Assembly (NCBI GenBank): GCA_007844125.1
Contig: CM017564.1
Location: forward strand, 23,952,349 to 24,016,348
DNA: 64,000 nucleotides
DNA from: Sinonovacula constricta
Taxonomy: Eukaryota; Mollusca; Bivalvia; Cardiida; Solecurtidae
Direction of reading: 5' to 3'
Shown: positions 44,130-55,483 of the stretch, in pieces
How positions within the stretch are numbered: the first letter of the stretch is position 1
Layout of the letters: the number at the start of each line of letters is the position of its first letter
Notes under the pieces: generated by a model
The model's input: the letters and a program-made list of their open reading frames with translations, nothing else
What the model was told of the DNA's origin: nothing
Databases searched by the model: none
Made by a program: the position numbers and the translations under genes

Positions 44130-44604
44130 AAAGTTGGTATCCGATAGTTTGGACCATTTTTTTTTTCAAATAACCAACCAAATCAGTGTTATCTGAAAAA
44201 GTCATGCAAAATGCTGTTCAAAGATGCCTTAAATCTGAGTGGACAGAGAAGCACAAACTCATTGCAAACAGGTATTTCCTCTAGGAGCCACGCAGCAGAG
44301 AGAGATAATTTTAAACTAAGAAATCCACGTGACAACTTAGTTTGACATCACATTATATCGTCATCCGGGTAGTCTGCTCTGACGTCGATATCTATTTTAG
44401 CAGAGATCACTAAAATGCTTATTTATAGAATTGGAGAGAATGAGTGATTCTTTCGCATTCGTATTGTCTAACAATATGGCTAGCGTTCAAAATCGACTTT
44501 ACTTAGACTATCGTACGAGTATATTCATAAATAATATCTTAAATCCCCCAGAACAAGGGCAATATTTTGTTATTAGATATAGGCAAACTTTTGGATACCA
44601 TATT
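44130..44604 (+). mobile_element. MITE-D copy 6, full-length
   Basis: Left 'attaaagttggtatccgatagtttgg', right 'aggcaaacttttggataccatattaa'; TTA(A) at both ends. Interior 'gcaaacaggtatttcc', 'taaactaagaaatccacgtgac', 'gacgtcgatatctattttagcagagatcac'. Confidence 0.9.
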
Positions 44605-44907
44605 AACCCTTCTATTACACATTTATTCGGTGTAGTTGTCTTATCTCCCTTTGGATAGATGACTTTCAACTTAGTGATGCTGATGCAAGGAAAGCGCTGA
44701 TAAATATCAAAGCAACTAGCCTTTGTAGAAATGTCTGTATACTCATTGAAACAAAAACGCACAACTTATTCAACCACATAAAAACACACTCTGTGCTATA
44801 GTTAAAATCTAAAGCCACCACTGTAGGTTACTTTTTTCGACAAGTGCAGCAGCATTCGGAATTCCTCGACGAGGACTTCCTCTCCATTCCAAGAATGTGG
44901 GCGTTAG

Positions 44908-45407
44908 AGGTGGTATCCGACGGTTTATATTAAAACACATTACACATATTCTGGGGAATTTTGTGTATAATTGCTGCATATACTTACACTTTAGTTTAAG
45001 TAATGGCTATTTATAATATTACATCACTTGTTAGACAGTACAGATCGGGATATATATCGTTTTAATTATTGTGCGTTATTTCCATATCTATAAATAAGCA
45101 CGATAGTGATCTATGCTAAATATATATATCGACGTCCATTAATTAAAAGAATCTGAAAATGCACCAAAGAGATTTCAGACACCATCTCGAAAGCAAGTGG
45201 TCACGTGGCCTTCTTATTTTTTAAAAAGAAATACCTAAATTGTCAACGTTGCCCAAAAAGGGAATATTTTTTTAATGACAAATGGGGTGTTGTGTCTATT
45301 TTTTTTCACACGGAAATGGGGCACCAATAAACAGCAGGATCTTTACAGGAAAACGGAATTTGTTTGGTTGCAAAGTAGAAGAAAAATGGGTCCAAACAGT
45401 ATTACCG
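44908..45407 (-). mobile_element. MITE-D copy 7
   Basis: Left 'agaggtggtatccgacggttta', right 'gggtccaaacagtattacc'. Interior 'aagtggtcacgtggccttctta' and 'gacaaatggggtgttgtgtct'. Confidence 0.85.
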
Positions 45408-46070
45408 TCAACTGAAACATTTACTGGCATAGATCAAGCTCGATCGGATTTCAACTTATCATGTTATATATAGAAGTCAGCGCATAATCAACTTTTTGCC
45501 ATCTTTATTTTGTGTGCTATATAAAACGTGTGTTTTATGACTGGCAAAAGTGGACACATTATTACAAGAGTACAAACGTATTGTTTTTTTTTATAAAAAT
45601 AAAATAAAAATAAATTGTTTAAAAGTTTTGGTTACTAAATACCATAGTTTCACATCAACGACGGATATTAAAAAAAAGATATTCATTCTTCCACTTAAAA
45701 TCCAAATCTGGAACAATGTATTTTATGCTTTGCATATATATAGTATATGTTGTTACGCACGTGTATCACACATTTACATAAAATAATAAAACATACCTTT
45801 GTACAGGTACCAAGATCATTGACTTTACTCGTTTCGAAAGGTCCAGATTTTGAAAATTTAGACGCAAACCAAACATACATCATCCTGCTCATATTCTTTT
45901 TATTATACATGAAACATATAACAAATCTTATCTGGCCATAAAACACTGCGGTCTTTGCAGAAGTTCTTTATAACCTCATAGCGGAGATTTGGTAGTATTG
46001 TCATAAACTAGAATATAGGGCGATAATCTTACGTTTTATGGTCGATAATCTTCATATCCATGCTATAGCT
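45408..46070. other. AT-rich non-coding stretch
   Basis: Short overlapping frames at 45550-45946 are unsupported. Confidence 0.5.
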
Positions 46071-46112
46071 ATTTCCGGATAGGCTTTTGGATCCTTGTTT
46101 TGATATTTGAGG
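46071..46112 (+). promoter_or_regulatory. Possible TATA-less promoter motifs
   Basis: TTTCCGGAT (46072-46080) fits an ETS-type site, and AGGATGGCGGC (46110-46120) resembles a YY1 site overlapping an initiator ATG. The pairing is common at housekeeping-gene starts in animals. Motif matches this short also occur by chance. Confidence 0.25.
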
Positions 46113-46186
46113 ATGGCGGCTACATGTTACGTCGTCAAGACAGTAGGGAGGTTTGGTTTTGGATGTTTCACACTGATAGAATCATG
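46113..46186 (+). CDS. Weak candidate first coding exon
   Basis: ATGGCGGCTACATGT starts 24 open codons (MAATCYVVKTVGRFGFGCFT, then LIES) with a possible donor ATCATG|GTAAAA at 46187. It lies just downstream of ETS- and YY1-like motifs. A SINE-B' begins 11 bp after the donor. No downstream exon with the right phase was found, and the protein is not recognised. Confidence 0.2.
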
Positions 46187-46196
46187 GTAAAATACT

Positions 46197-46305
46197 AGCG
46201 ATGTCTAGTTATTATTGGCGCAAAAGCGACTCCAGGAAAATTTCTGAGCAGTTCCTGCCCCGACCGGGATTCGAATCCACGCCGTCAGAGACTTCACGAA
46301 TGACG
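46197..46305 (-). mobile_element. SINE-B' fragment
   Basis: 'gcgatgtctagttattattggcg', 'gcagttcctgccccgaccgggattcgaatccacgccg' match the SINE core and box-B region. The head proper is missing. Confidence 0.65.
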
Positions 46306-46317
46306 ACATAAAGCGAA

Positions 46318-46822
46318 CTCAAAAGTGAATTGTCATGTTGTTTTCTTAGTTTAAAAATAGCTATCTCTGCAGCAACAGATAGAAAATACCTGTTTGCACT
46401 CAGGTGGTAGAGCGTCGGCTTGCGGATCGGGAGATCGCGGGTTCAAACCCCGGCCGGGTCAAACCAAATACTTTAAAGTTTGTAGAAGTTGCTTCCCTCC
46501 TAACGCTCGGGGCTAAGGGGACAGCATTGCGCCTGACTCGTCGGTGTCAGTATATGGACCGGCCGGGTTCAGACCCTGGGGACCTCATAAGTGCCCCTGT
46601 GCTATAATGATAGAAATGTCGCTGCACAGTATCAGCAAAAATGCCGACAAATCCCATTCCATCCCTGTTTGCACTGTCGCGTGGGGATTAAGCTTTACTG
46701 CACTTTTCACACAGATCTAGTCATCAATGAACAGCATTTTTCAGAACCTTTTCAGGTAACAATGACTTATTTGGCTTTTTCAGGAGTCAAAATCATTCTA
46801 AACTGTCGGAAACCACCTTTAA
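46318..46822 (-). mobile_element. MITE-D copy 8, interrupted by SINE-F
   Basis: Left part 'tgttgttttcttagtttaaaaatagctatctctgcag' and right part 'acacagatctagtcatcaatg', ending 'aaactgtcggaaaccacctttaa', are one MITE-D split at 'cctgtttgcact'. The left terminus is absent. Confidence 0.85.
46401..46663 (+). mobile_element. SINE-F nested in MITE-D, 12-bp target-site duplication
   Basis: Head 'caggtggtagagcgtcggc' with box B 'gcgggttcaaaccccgg', tail 'gtcgctgcacagtatcagcaaaaatgccgaca'. Perfect cctgtttgcact at 46389-46400 and 46664-46675; the duplicated bases are MITE-D sequence. Confidence 0.93.
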
Positions 46823-48096
46823 GGCCACACTATAACGTTCATAACATATTCACCAAACTTTAGTTATATTTGCTGCTCTTAATCTTAATTGAGAATAAAC
46901 AAGCAAAAACTAATTTCTAAATCCCATTTAAGGAAGTAATATAATACAAATGCTGTCAGTTGCGAATATAAGAAGAAATAATTCAAGAATATAGTTTTAT
47001 TTTTAAAAATAGAATGTCAGATATGTCCCGGATGATGGATGCTTTCAGAGTGGAAGGGGTTAAACTTTCGCGCCATGTTCACAAAGGTGTAACTTACACG
47101 CGTATTAAACACATACATGTATGTTTTTGTACCGTCTGCTACGGCATTGTTCCTTTGTAAAGGTAGCGTGGTCAACCGGCGGAAAAACTTTCCTGTTCAC
47201 AATATCTTCCCTTGATTGCGTGTGTCGCTTCATACATCGTAACAAGTCACGACGAAAATAGGTTCAAACAATGTTTAACGAATCTTGAAAGGTGTGTTTG
47301 TTTTACATTGATGCCTTTGTTCTAAATATAGTAACATGCTACAGGAAGTTTTTTTATATGTGGGCATACTGAGTTAAGCTGCAGCGCAGTGTGTGTGAAC
47401 TTTTATCTCTGTCAGTTTCACCTGGTCTGAATTAAATATGCAGAAAAAAGTGTTGGATTTAACCTGTGTGTGGATGTGAGAGCAAATTTCACCACAGTGA
47501 GTTGTTAATAGGTGAGTAATGTTTTGTTGTTTAGTTGTTTTTGGTTTACATGATTTATTTAAATAAAAAGGCTCAGGCGAGCAATCAAAAAATAAAACAT
47601 TCATATTTGCGTGCCTTTTTGTAACAAGGCAATGCCAGTTGCCTTATAGATAGTCAAATAAACAATATAGTCTGTGTATTTCGTCTGAAAGCGTTAACAT
47701 ACAACTCAATTGTTTTATTTGTGCATTTTCTTGTGAAAAATACTTGGCAATACATCTATCTATATTAAATTTGTTTAGGTTTGGGCACTTAGATTTGTAA
47801 ACAGTTGTCGAAAAACGCATTCGAGACCAGATTAAAGAAACAAAACGAGTTATGTGGTTCAATAAACAGACACAAAAATAATTTGGCAGCATGTTTAAGC
47901 CATCCATAGCCTTTTGTTTTGCTAGGCTGTTTGGAGTAGATCTTCACTCTACATAAATGATGATAGGGTGATAGTCCAACGTCGAAAACGACATTATATA
48001 TTCTACGTGAGAATTCGCCTTTTTACGATTAATATGACACTATGAATCGATATTTCTGCATTATATAGTCTATACATATTTTATTTTTCCTATGTT
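46823..48096. other. Non-coding stretch
   Basis: A possible exon-like frame at 47164-47265 ending in TAG was considered and rejected. Otherwise no recognised element. Confidence 0.45.
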
Positions 48097-48160
48097 TACC
48101 AGGAATGGATCCAGGGGGTGGGGTCGGGGATGCACCCCCCCCCCACCCCCGAAAAAAATC
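48097..48160. mobile_element. hAT-like terminus fragment with poly-C
   Basis: 'ggaatggatccagggggtgggg' followed by a C-run resembles the 'cagtggcggatccag' ends of many hAT-type elements. No transposase frame nearby. Confidence 0.35.
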
Positions 48161-48773
48161 ATGTAAAAGAATATAGTTGTGAAAGCAAATACATGTAAGC
48201 TTAAAAATACTAAGCTTTTACTTTTACTTAGTAAATTGTTTTTGCTAACTTTACAAGTTCCATATATTATAGTTCAAATATTATATAACGGTTTATTAAA
48301 ACAAAGACTATATTTAACTGTTTTACTGTACGTCTCTGATTAAAATTAGGGTTTTGAATAAATGCAAATTAGGGAGAGCATACATACAATATTAATATTG
48401 TTTAGGTTAAATAATTATTCTGTTTTAAATTTTGTACATTTATGCATAAATTCAGTCTTAATTTAGTATAATACTGCAGTATATGAGAAATGCACTATGC
48501 TTTGCCATGATTCCATGCTATGCCACGCTCAAGTAATTTAATGCACACATATGTTTATATAAACAACGAGTGAAAGTCACATTAAAAATCAAGGTCGTTA
48601 GAAAACCACTCTTTTATTGTCGTTTTTTGTACACTACGGAGGCTTCACAAAGCAAAACGTGAACTATCATAAGTTACATTTAATACATTTTTTTTTACTT
48701 TTTACTTTTATGCATGCGGCGTTATATTTCAGCGTTTACTTATAAATATGTGTCTATGTCCGTATTAAACTTA
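48161..48773. other. AT-rich non-coding stretch
   Basis: Lies between two hAT-like ends that point the same way, so it is not simply one element. No gene. Confidence 0.4.
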
Positions 48774-48830
48774 GCAGTGGCGGATCCAGATTTTTAACGG
48801 GGGGGGGGGGGAGGGGGAGGTCGGGTAGTG
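48774..48830. mobile_element. hAT-like terminus with poly-G run
   Basis: 'gcagtggcggatccagattttt' is a textbook-looking hAT-type inverted terminus, followed by a G-run at 48801-48812. Only one end is visible. A (TA)n run follows at 48857-48877. Confidence 0.4.
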
Positions 48831-48995
48831 AAACAAGATCTGTATCGCAGGAAATACTATATATATATATATATATACCTAAGCAGTCAACAGACAAAAA
48901 TTTACTTTAAAGTGTAGTATTTGTTTAAGCTTACATGTACGTGTTTTCACACCTCTACCTGAAACTTAGCCTTAGTTTTTTTTTAAATAAAAATA

Positions 48996-49486
48996 ACGGT
49001 GGTATCCGACAATTCGGACCAAAATAGTTTCATTAATCATCTAATTAAACCATTGTTACCTGAATTGATCTCACAAAATGATGTTTATTAATGTCCAGCA
49101 CCTGTCTGAAAAGAGAACCATTACGCCGCAACCGTCATTACAAACATGTATTTCCTATCTGAGCCACGCTGCACAGTTATCTGTTTTAAACTAAGAAAAC
49201 CATGTGACCTCTTATGTTTTAGTTCACCTACGTCATCCGCTGTGACGTCGATGTCTATCTTTACTAAGAATTCCAATCGTGCTTACTTATAGAATTGAAC
49301 AGAATGAACATTTTAAGTGTTGATTGACGAGTTTTGTTGCCCTAAAATTGAGTTACTGCTGAAAATCCTCAAAGCTTAGACTAAAGTATGTTTTTTTCTG
49401 AAGAATTTTTCTACAAATACCACAAACAGAGGTCAGATATTGTTACATATATTAGATATAGGCAAACTGCTGACTACCACCTTTAA
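48996..49486 (+). mobile_element. MITE-D copy 9, full-length
   Basis: Left 'acggtggtatccgacaattcgg', right 'ggcaaactgctgactaccacctttaa'. Interior 'gagccacgctgcacagttatc', 'aaaaccatgtgacctcttatg', 'gacgtcgatgtctatctttac'. Confidence 0.92.
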
Positions 49487-50023
49487 TGTATTTTGTATTG
49501 CAACCAAGTAAGTGAAGACAGAACGATAATACACATAGGCATATAGCCATGCTCGGTAAGAAGCCATTATGATTCCGATGGTAGTTAGACTGACTATTAT
49601 ATGTTATAAAATCCTTTTTAAACTACATCGAACAACCAAGGTTAAATGCAGAACTTGAAGTTGGAAAGACAAGTACGTATTTCAAATGTTAATTTCATCA
49701 TATGTGACTAGTTTCTTATAGTATGATTGCCAATACATGTATATGCATAATGGTGTTTTGATCTCAACGCTGAGGAACGTTTCCGAACTGTGCATACGAT
49801 CTACACCTCATTTGTGTATATGCCAGTCATTAACAACACGCTCTTTGACGCATGCTTTAAATGCATTTGATTATGTGGTTCACTAAGTCATATACGTTCG
49901 CAAAATTGCACCTAATAACAATTATTTTCTAAAAAAGTATCACGCACATACTAAATTATTTGTGCATTGTGTTCCAAAATTCATGTATAAAGGTATTACA
50001 ACGTGAAATCACGCCTGAGATTT
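49487..50023. other. Non-coding stretch
   Basis: No gene or recognised repeat. Confidence 0.5.
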
Positions 50024-50101
50024 CATGGAAGCGTATTACAAAGTCTAATTACGGTAAAACAGCATGGAAGCCTATTACCCAGTTTAGTTACGATAAAACA
50101 G
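50024..50101. repeat. 39-bp tandem repeat, block 1 (2 units)
   Basis: Two units, 'catggaagcgtattacaaag' / 'tctaattacggtaaaacag' and 'catggaagcctattaccc' / 'agtttagttacgataaaac'. Same family as blocks 2 and 3. Confidence 0.9.
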
Positions 50102-50288
50102 CAGAACAGAACAGATCTTTTTTCATGACTTGTATATCAGTACATCGTCAAAATGGAAATTAAAAGAATACAAATAGTACAAATAAGTGGTGCAATGGCA
50201 AATAGAGCATGTCGTTTAAGAAAGACAACTGACAAGAATAAGATATATTTGCAAAACAAACAATACTTTTAGCCAAAAAGAAAAAGAA

Positions 50289-50605
50289 AACAAGGAGATA
50301 ACTCCCTGTAAACTTTAAACGGGAAAGTAGCATAGACTCAAATTCAAAGATATTAAACAGTCACATTATGTAGAGAATCATTTCTTGTTCTATAAATTTC
50401 CTTTTGCATAAAAAGGTTCATTATTTGACTTGCATGCAATCAAAATGATCAATTTTAGTCTTACTCCAGTTCTTTGAGAAAAAGGAGATAACTCAATATA
50501 AATTTCACATAGGAAAAAATAGCATAAATCAAATTCAAAACTTTAAACATTATTGATAAAATTATTTCTTATTTTAAAAGCTTCATTTGCGAAAATTGAT
50601 AGATT
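50289..50605. repeat. Two-copy repeat, about 125 bp each, 187 bp apart
   Basis: 'aaggagataactccctgtaaa' (50294) and 'aaggagataactcaatataaa' (50482) begin collinear copies that also share 'catag..tcaaattcaaa' and 'attatttctt.tt'. It sits between blocks 1 and 2 of the 39-bp array. Confidence 0.7.
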
Positions 50606-50760
50606 ATACAAGGATTTTCTCACATTTGAAGATAAAAGAACGTTAAGCTTTAAGACAGAAGGATTTCTATTCAAATGAGACTCGATATACTTTAAACGAA
50701 TGTCATGGTACAACGGACAGATACATACAAAATGAAATACATCCCCAACATCTCTTTTAG

Positions 50761-50970
50761 CACGGAAGCGTATTACGAAGTCTAATAACAGTAAAACAGC
50801 ACGGACGCTAATTACACAGTTTACTATGGTAAAGCAGCAAAGAAACGTATTACGAAGTCTAATAACGGTAAGACAGCACGGATGCTAATTACCCAGTTTA
50901 ATTACGGTAAAACAGCGTGGAAGCGTACTACGAAGTCTTATTTAGTAAAACACTATGAAAGCTTATTACA
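50761..50970. repeat. 39-bp tandem repeat, block 2 (about 5.4 units)
   Basis: Units alternate between a 'gcgtattacgaagtctaat' type and a 'gctaattacccagtttaat' type, suggesting a 78-bp higher-order unit. Confidence 0.92.
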
Positions 50971-51131
50971 AGTTTACAAGTTTACAAGTTTATTTACTCT
51001 CAGCACATAACATTTATGTGAAATGAGGTACAGTGATAATGTTCAAGATACAATAGAATAGAACCGAACCAGGCTGTGTTGAGGTGAGGAAGTACAGTAA
51101 AACAAATATTTCAAAGAACAACAACAATAGT
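50971..51131. mobile_element. Insertion in the 39-bp array, LINE/SINE tail-like
   Basis: Begins with three copies of 'caagttta', then 'tttactctcagcacataac', and ends 'tttcaaagaacaacaacaatag'. It splits the array in mid-unit ('gcttattac' before, 'gtattaccc' after). The octamer repeat at one edge suggests a retrotransposon 3' tail. Confidence 0.5.
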
Positions 51132-51420
51132 TAGAAATGTATTACCCAGTTAAGTTACGGTTAGACCGCACGAAAGCTTATTTCCCAGTTTAATTACGGT
51201 AAGACAGCATAGAAGCTTATTACCAAGTTTTATTACTTTAAAACAGCGCGGGACCTTATTACCAGTTTAATTACGGTTAGACAGCCCGAAAGCTTATTTC
51301 CCAGTTTAATTACGTTAAAACAGCGTGGAAGCTTATTACCAGTTTAATTACGGTAAGACAACACGGAAGCTTATTACCCATTTTATTTACAATAAAACAG
51401 CATGGAAGCGTATTACCAAG
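51132..51420. repeat. 39-bp tandem repeat, block 3 (about 7.5 units)
   Basis: Units like 'cacggaagcttattaccc' / 'agtttaattacggtaagac'. The phase and variants continue from block 2 across the insertion. Confidence 0.92.
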
Positions 51421-51901
51421 GCTTATCATCATTTTCTTTATCATCAGCAGCAGCTGCCGATTTCAAGCAACAACAATAGCAGCAACAACAACGACAATAA
51501 TATTGTTAACACTTTTCACTAAGCGTCAAATATGTATCTTTTCACTATACTAGTTCCTCTATCTCGTTCATAAAATCAACAACAAACAACAACAATAAAA
51601 AATAACAAAACCTTCAGGTAACCACGGTAACGGCAGATTAGCCTTTCTTTCTAGACAATTCATTTCTGCCAATAATTTCTCGACAGACTAAATGGTTTTG
51701 TTTTCTCGCTTTCGGACATCTTCGTAAATCTTCCATAATTCCATTAATCTCGTCTAGATGCATCAGACGAACATTGGCGCCATCTAACAGCTATGAAATA
51801 CAGTTTACAAACGATCGCAGATTCGTAGAATAGCGCGCATCAAGGCATTACGAAGTCTACTCTTGGGAAAATGGAAAGCAAAGAATTGATACATTGTACT
51901 T
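51421..51901. other. Non-coding stretch
   Basis: CAA-rich runs at 51465-51500 and 51575-51605. No gene. Confidence 0.5.
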
Positions 51902-52381
51902 AAAGGTGGCATCCAACAGTTTGGACCAACTGAATGTGAAGGTCCTGAAAAATGCTGATCATTGATGTCCTGGGTCTGTATAAATAGTAAAGCATAAATC
52001 CACACTCGTCATTGCAAACAGGTATTCCCTATCTGGGCCACGCTGTAGAGTTAGCTATTTTTAAACTAAGAAAACCGACTTGAATTTAGAGATCACGTTT
52101 ACTGTCACCCGGCTAATGCGCTTTTACGTCGATGTCTATTTTTAGCAGAGCTAATTGTCGTGCTTATTTATTTATAGATTTGGAACGAATAAACATTTAG
52201 AGCGACTTTTTCTTTGACGATTACTAATGGCACACAGTATAGGAAGGGTTCAAAATCACCATTCTTAAGACCAAAGTATGGACTCATGCAGAATTTATGT
52301 CTAAATTCCCCAAAGCCGTGGTAAGATACTATTACATGCTACGATGTATTTTACATAGGCAAACTGTAGAATGCCACCTTT
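51902..52381 (+). mobile_element. MITE-D copy 10, full-length
   Basis: Left 'ttaaaggtggcatccaacagtttgg', right 'ggcaaactgtagaatgccacctttta'. Interior 'gggccacgctgtagagttagc', 'gtcgatgtctatttttagcag'. Confidence 0.92.
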
Positions 52382-52589
52382 TAGACCGTGTAGATGGTAT
52401 ATAATATTATGCAAAACAGCACACCCGATAACAACATAGGCAGCATTTCATCACTACACTGCAAACAACAATAATGGCAGTCCCACCCTCCAAAAGCAAC
52501 AACAACACCACCACCAAAAACTCCGCCAAAAACAACAGTTCCGCGTACTTTTTCTACAACCACAAAAGTTGCAACAGCACGAAACACCT

Positions 52590-53330
52590 TACAGGTGGTA
52601 TTGGCCTGTATCAAATACATCTAACAATATCTTTTTCCTACCGCAGGGAATTTGATCATCATTTATTCATAAACATTTAATTTAGTCTAAGTAAAGGCAT
52701 GTAGGTTAGTCTAAAAAGACGGAGTATAGTAAAGACTACTTTGAACACATCTTCAATTGTTAGACTGTACAATTCTTGACCTAAATCCCTCTAAATCTAA
52801 ATGCATTCTTTCCGATTCTATACATAAGCACGATATGGATTTCTATTAAAATCAGATATCGGCCCAGTTTACACATTACTATCATTATAGCACAGGGGCA
52901 ATTATGAGGTGCCCAGGGACTGAACTTGGCCGGTTTATTATACTGACACCGTCGAGTCAGGCGCAATTCTGTGGCCCTTAGCCCCGAGCGTTAGAAGGAA
53001 AGCCTCTAATACCAGCTTAAAAATCTTTGGTTTGACCCGGCCGGGGTTTGAACCCGCGGCCTCCCGATCCGCAAGCCGACGCTCTATCACTTGAGCTATT
53101 ATTGCGACCGGTTTAAAAGTAAGTGATGGAGTGGTTATCTAAGTTTAGAACATTTAGCTGTTCAGCGTGGCTTCTATAGAGAATACATATTTGTAATGAC
53201 GAATGGGGTGTTATTCTTTTTTTTTGGACATTGGTATAGGGCAACAATAAACCACATTTTGTGGGATCTTTTCAGGTAACAACACCTTATTTGGTTGTTG
53301 GAGAAACAAAACAGTCAATGACTACCTTAA
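52590..53330 (-). mobile_element. MITE-D copy 11, interrupted by SINE-F
   Basis: Left 'acaggtggtattggcctgtatcaaatac', right 'aacagtcaatgactaccttaa'. Interior resumes after the SINE as 'aaaagtaagtgatggagtgg' and 'gcgtggcttctatagagaatac'. Confidence 0.85.
52876..53112 (-). mobile_element. SINE-F nested in MITE-D
   Basis: 'ctatcattatagcacaggggcaatt' at left (tail partly lost), 'gacccggccggggtttgaaccc', head 'cgctctatcacttgagctattattgcgaccgg' at right. Target duplication not clear ('gttta' at both sides only). Confidence 0.88.
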
Positions 53331-53666
53331 ATCTGTTAGATACTTGGAGGAACGATTAAGAGACAAAAAGAGACGGAAAGATCGTAGAAAGGTAGGATGG
53401 AGGGAAAGATCGAAGAACAGAAGTAGAAAAAGTAGGTGAAGATAATACAAGAAAACAGACGCCAAGAATAAAATGCAGAACTTTTTTTTTCTTCATTCAT
53501 GAAGCCGTGCAGTATTGTTCTTTAAACAAATCATTACTTTTATGCCCATCTGTTTTAAACGCAACCTTTTGTCGGGTGCAATTCTTAACAACCTGTCCAA
53601 ACCGGACCATGAATATAACAGTTGTATGAACAAAAACACAGTCGTTGCAGTCTTTAATCTTATACG
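53331..53666. other. Non-coding stretch
   Basis: Purine-rich around 53350-53460; no gene. Confidence 0.5.
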
Positions 53667-53830
53667 TTCATCTGACTAAATGGCTGCAGAGAAACAATGT
53701 CCGATTGACAGATATCCGCCTAACAAATGGCTGCAGTGAAACAATGTCAGATTGATAGATATCCATCTAGCAAAGGGTTGCAGTTAAACAATAGCAGATT
53801 GACAGATAACCGTCTTGCAAATGGAAAAGG
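53667..53830. repeat. 47-bp tandem repeat, 3.4 units
   Basis: 'aaatggctgcag..gaaacaatg' recurs at 53678, 53725 and 53772, with a partial at 53819. A lone relative is at 54073-54118 ('gacaaatggctgcaaccaaac'). Confidence 0.85.
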
Positions 53831-54439
53831 ACAAATATAAGTAGAAAAAAAGAAAAGAAAATAGGCCAAGAAAACGTTATGTTGAGTGAAATGTATTATT
53901 TGACCTAGTTAGTACAGTTTACAATTTTGTTTTATTTTTTCTTGCCAAGCTTAGATATAAACAACAAACTAAATTCTGGCTGATGTAACATTAACTTGTC
54001 TCAACCGGACCCTGAATAAACTTTCATGAACGTGAGCAGAACCTGTCCAGTCCTTGATCCAGATCTCCCATATGACAAATGGCTGCAACCAAACAATGCC
54101 AGTTTGATTGATCGCTAACGGTTCACTTTCTGCTTGATTTGCTGTCGGTTCACTAAATCATAGAGTCCTGGTCGACTGCACTGTAACTAGCTGACTGTAA
54201 CTGGATCGTTGGTACAGACGATTGGCGATATTGAGATACAGATAATACGTAATATAGGTTCTAGAATAAAGGAAACAGTATCAGCAGAAGAAGAATCGTA
54301 TATAACATGGTTGATTTAGTTGTCTGGATTTGTTTTAACTCAATATTACACAGACTTTTCATTCTCTCGTTGCAGCATTTCTGCATTTTTTTTGCATAAT
54401 GCTGTTGTGGCCATTGTCGTCGACGTAATAGACATCGTC
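53831..54439. other. Non-coding stretch
   Basis: Apart from the lone 47-bp unit, nothing recognised. Confidence 0.45.
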
Positions 54440-54790
54440 CCTATCCTCCTTTTCCTCCTTAATCTCCTCCTCCTCATCATCACCACCACCCACATCATCA
54501 TCATCACCATCATCATCGTCATCATCATCATCATCATCATCGTCAGCATCATCATCGTCATCATCATAAACATCATCATTCTCATCATCACCACCACCAT
54601 CGTTATTATCACCATCATCATCGTCGTCATCATTGTCAACATCATCATCATCATCCGCAACAACATCATCATTATCCTTATCATCTTCATCATCATCGTC
54701 ATCATAATCAATATCATCATCAGCAGCATCATTTTCATCATCATAATAGTAACAATTGTATTATCGTCATCATTAGCAACACTAGAAGCA
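54440..54790. repeat. ATC-type microsatellite, about 350 bp
   Basis: Interrupted (CAT)n with CGT and CAC variants. It causes the two longest reading frames in the window (about 163 codons on each strand), which are simple Ile/Met repeats and not genes. Confidence 0.95.
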
Positions 54791-55169
54791 CCATCATCAT
54801 CAAATACATAATCTTGACATCGCCATCGTTGTCGCATCATCAGCTATGTCATTACCATATTCGTCACCATGTGTAAACAAGACAGGGAAATAATTTTGTA
54901 TTTTCACTTATCTATTTAAGGAATATGTGTATGAAAAGAACTTACATCTGTACATGACAAGGAAATTAGGTATGTTATTCTTCGGACATGCGCCCACTAA
55001 TAATTTTCTATTGCATTTTTTTTATTTTACGTAGGGGTTATTTATTGGGACAATATACCGAAAAAACTGAAACAAAAATAATTGTAAACTAATTTTAATG
55101 TATTGATAAAAATTTCATAGATATAACAGAAAAGCAGGAATTTTAATCGACATAAAAATATAAATCGGT
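54791..55169. other. Non-coding stretch
   Basis: No gene or recognised repeat. Confidence 0.5.
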
Positions 55170-55483
55170 TCTTTTGAGTTTATCGTCCAACCAACAGTAT
55201 TTCATTTATCCGGAGACGGTGTCCACTTGACGATATAGTGCTGCCTTCATTGTGTACAGCAATCCGTGAATGTCTGGCATAATACCACATCCAGTCACAT
55301 TATTCTGACACCAGGCCGACCAGACGTGGAAGTACCCTCATATTTGCTTACACTATGCAAGCAATTTAAATGTATACCACTATCATTTTCAACAACTTAA
55401 TACTTATGTCGCAGCTTGGGTTTGGAAAAAAGGCCTGCCGTACATGGAGCCGAAACTTGACCAATTGCGCTACCAGGTCTGCC
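55170..55483 (-). mobile_element. SINE-A copy, diverged
   Basis: 'tttatcgtccaaccaacagtatttca', 'gacggtgtccacttg', 'cacattattctgacaccagg', head 'cttgaccaattgcgctaccaggtctg'. Confidence 0.88.

Noticed and set aside
46401..46475. tRNA gene (box A and box B nearly perfect)
   Set aside because: It continues into the SINE-F body and has flanking duplications at the SINE ends.
47164..47265. Plus-strand terminal exon (33 codons to TAG) after TTTGTAAAG
   Set aside because: The acceptor is AAG with a short pyrimidine tract, and the frame length is common by chance.
54320..54840. The two longest reading frames in the window (about 163 codons, one per strand)
   Set aside because: Both are translations of an ATC microsatellite into Ile- or Met-rich repeats, with no domain or gene context.
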